From assembly GCA_003222855.1 (NCBI GenBank), contig QHXH01000185.1, positions 1 to 7,285 of the forward strand: a stretch of DNA of 7,285 bases, read 5' to 3'. Positions 6,779-7,285 of this stretch are shown here, piece by piece. Source of the stretch: Acidobacteriota bacterium. Its GTDB lineage: Bacteria; Acidobacteriota; Blastocatellia; Pyrinomonadales; Pyrinomonadaceae. Position 1 is the first letter of the stretch, and every line of letters begins with the position of its first letter. The notes below the pieces were generated by a model that was not told the origin of the DNA, made no database searches, and saw only the letters and a list, made by a program, of their open reading frames with translations. The position numbers were made by a program, and so were the translations under genes.

Positions 6779-6792
6779 TGCAAGTTGTTCTC

Positions 6793-6842
6793 TTGCGCGC
6801 AGTTCTTTCAGCGCTGTTAGCTTGCGCGCGATTCTTTCAACG
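6793..6842. repeat. Diverged direct repeat pair, 21 bp
   Basis: The segments 6793-6813 and 6822-6842 both begin TTGCGCGC and share TTCTTTCA, matching at 18 of 21 positions with a 29-bp offset. They lie just after psuG. The origin is probably local duplication. Confidence 0.65.
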
Positions 6843-7020
6843 CAAGAACGCCGATCGGACTTGCTCTGGCTTCTGCTCAAGTTGCGTAGTCGGTGTGCAG
6901 ACCACGGTGTTAGGGTCACTTGAAACTGAAAACTCGAAACTGTATTCTCGTCCGTGCCGCGTTCGATTCGGAGAGGCCACCGGGGTTTTCACGGCTATTG
7001 TTTGCGGAGCTGTGGGGAGT

Positions 7021-7049
7021 TTGCAGCTTGAGTCTTTTCGGATTTTAAT
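7021..7049 (+). promoter_or_regulatory. Possible sigma-70 promoter for tRNA-Ala
   Basis: TTGCAG at 7021-7026 and TTTAAT at 7044-7049 are separated by exactly 17 bp. The -10 matches TATAAT at five of six bases, while the -35 keeps only TTG. Transcription would start near 7056, giving a 5' leader of about 50 nt before the tRNA that includes the 16-bp tandem. Confidence 0.35.
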
Positions 7050-7074
7050 TGTTACCGTTTTTGGAAGTGTTCAG

Positions 7075-7106
7075 TTGCGCGTCTTTGAAGTTGCGCGTCT
7101 TTGAAG
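7075..7106. repeat. Exact 16-bp tandem duplication directly before the tRNA
   Basis: TTGCGCGTCTTTGAAG occurs at 7075-7090 and again at 7091-7106 without mismatch. The second copy ends one base before the mature tRNA 5' end at 7108, so the repeat would lie in the precursor leader cleaved by RNase P. Perfect identity suggests a recent duplication. Confidence 0.9.
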
Positions 7107-7107
7107 T

Positions 7108-7184
<77 letters not shown>

Positions 7185-7233
7185 ATAACACTCATCGTTT
7201 CAATGATTTACTGTCGCTGATCTTCGTTTTAGT

Positions 7234-7285
7234 GCAATGCGGCGGTCAGGGCTTCGATCCCCTTTGCTCCACCAATAACGTTCAT
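7234..7285 (+). pseudogene. Diverged 3'-half copy of the tRNA-Ala gene
   Basis: This stretch repeats 7143-7195, from the anticodon loop through the CCA and about 11 bases of 3' flank (AATAAC..TCAT), in direct orientation 91 bp downstream. The two align with a few substitutions and one deleted base. The 5' half is absent. Changes in the T-stem (AGGGC facing CCCTT) and the missing 5' half mean it cannot form a tRNA. It may be an old integration-site duplication or a decayed tandem tRNA. The window ends inside or at the end of the similarity. Confidence 0.85.

Larger units (their letters stand above)
6779..7107. other. Gene-poor region between psuG and tRNA-Ala
   Basis: I see no convincing gene in these 329 bases. 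A 108-codon frame starts at ATG 6778, overlapping the psuG stop, and ends at 7104, but it runs through direct repeats, has odd Cys/Val/Leu-rich composition and matches no family I know. The region holds a diverged direct repeat at 6793-6842, an exact tandem at 7075-7106 and a possible tRNA promoter at 7021-7049. A weak stem GCAAG/CTTGC at 6780-6796 follows psuG without a T-tract. Confidence 0.6.

Noticed and set aside
6774..6779. Perfect TATAAT at the end of psuG
   Set aside because: No plausible -35 at 16-18 bp, and no supported gene downstream that it would serve.
6778..7104. 108-codon frame overlapping the psuG stop in a TAATG arrangement
   Set aside because: It looks like translational coupling, but the protein has no recognisable domain, an odd composition, spans direct repeats, and ends just before the tRNA. 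Probably a chance open frame.

Overview
This 7.3 kb window looks like bacterial chromosome of moderate GC content. No gene here is taxonomically diagnostic. The mix is a two-propeller hybrid-style sensor kinase, intergenic DNA crowded with short palindromes, promoter-like TAGAAT boxes just upstream of ATG starts, and almost no Shine-Dalgarno sequences. From general knowledge this suits an Acidobacteriota-like (Blastocatellia-type) genome, but that placement is inference.

Layout, all genes on the + strand. 1-233: intergenic, with three related CTCC/GGAG hairpins and a fourth small palindrome. 234-1085: a predicted lipoprotein with an RsiV/PdaC-like DUF3298 C-terminal domain. 1132-1905: a NarL/FixJ-type response regulator with an atypical acidic pocket and a long charged C-terminal tail. 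1921-2281: a dense run of about ten unrelated short hairpins. 2011-5478: a large membrane sensor histidine kinase with a signal peptide, about 14 propeller blade motifs, a Y_Y_Y-like domain, one membrane span, HisKA_3 and HATPase. Its reading frame runs upstream without a stop through the hairpin array, and its secretion signal is encoded by a heptanucleotide tandem repeat. 5479-5875: intergenic, with a large two-level inverted repeat and further hairpins. 5876-6778: psuG, pseudouridine-5'-phosphate glycosidase. 6779-7107: no convincing gene, small direct repeats and a possible tRNA promoter. 7108-7184: tRNA-Ala(CGC) with encoded CCA. 7234-7285: a diverged direct copy of the 3' half of that tRNA, running to the window edge.

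The response regulator and kinase are very probably a cognate pair: HisKA_3 kinases normally phosphorylate NarL-type regulators, and the two genes are adjacent and co-oriented. The kinase would sense a periplasmic ligand through its propellers. The ligand cannot be read from the sequence. The lipoprotein is close upstream and could be an accessory envelope protein, but nothing proves a link. psuG is a separate salvage/catabolic function, and no pseudouridine kinase gene is present here.

I see no complete new defence or mobile system. The points most worth checking are the repeat-derived N-terminus of the kinase, where the heptamer tract sits in the secretion signal and no ordinary start codon lies near it, and the tRNA 3'-half duplication whose similarity begins in the anticodon loop.
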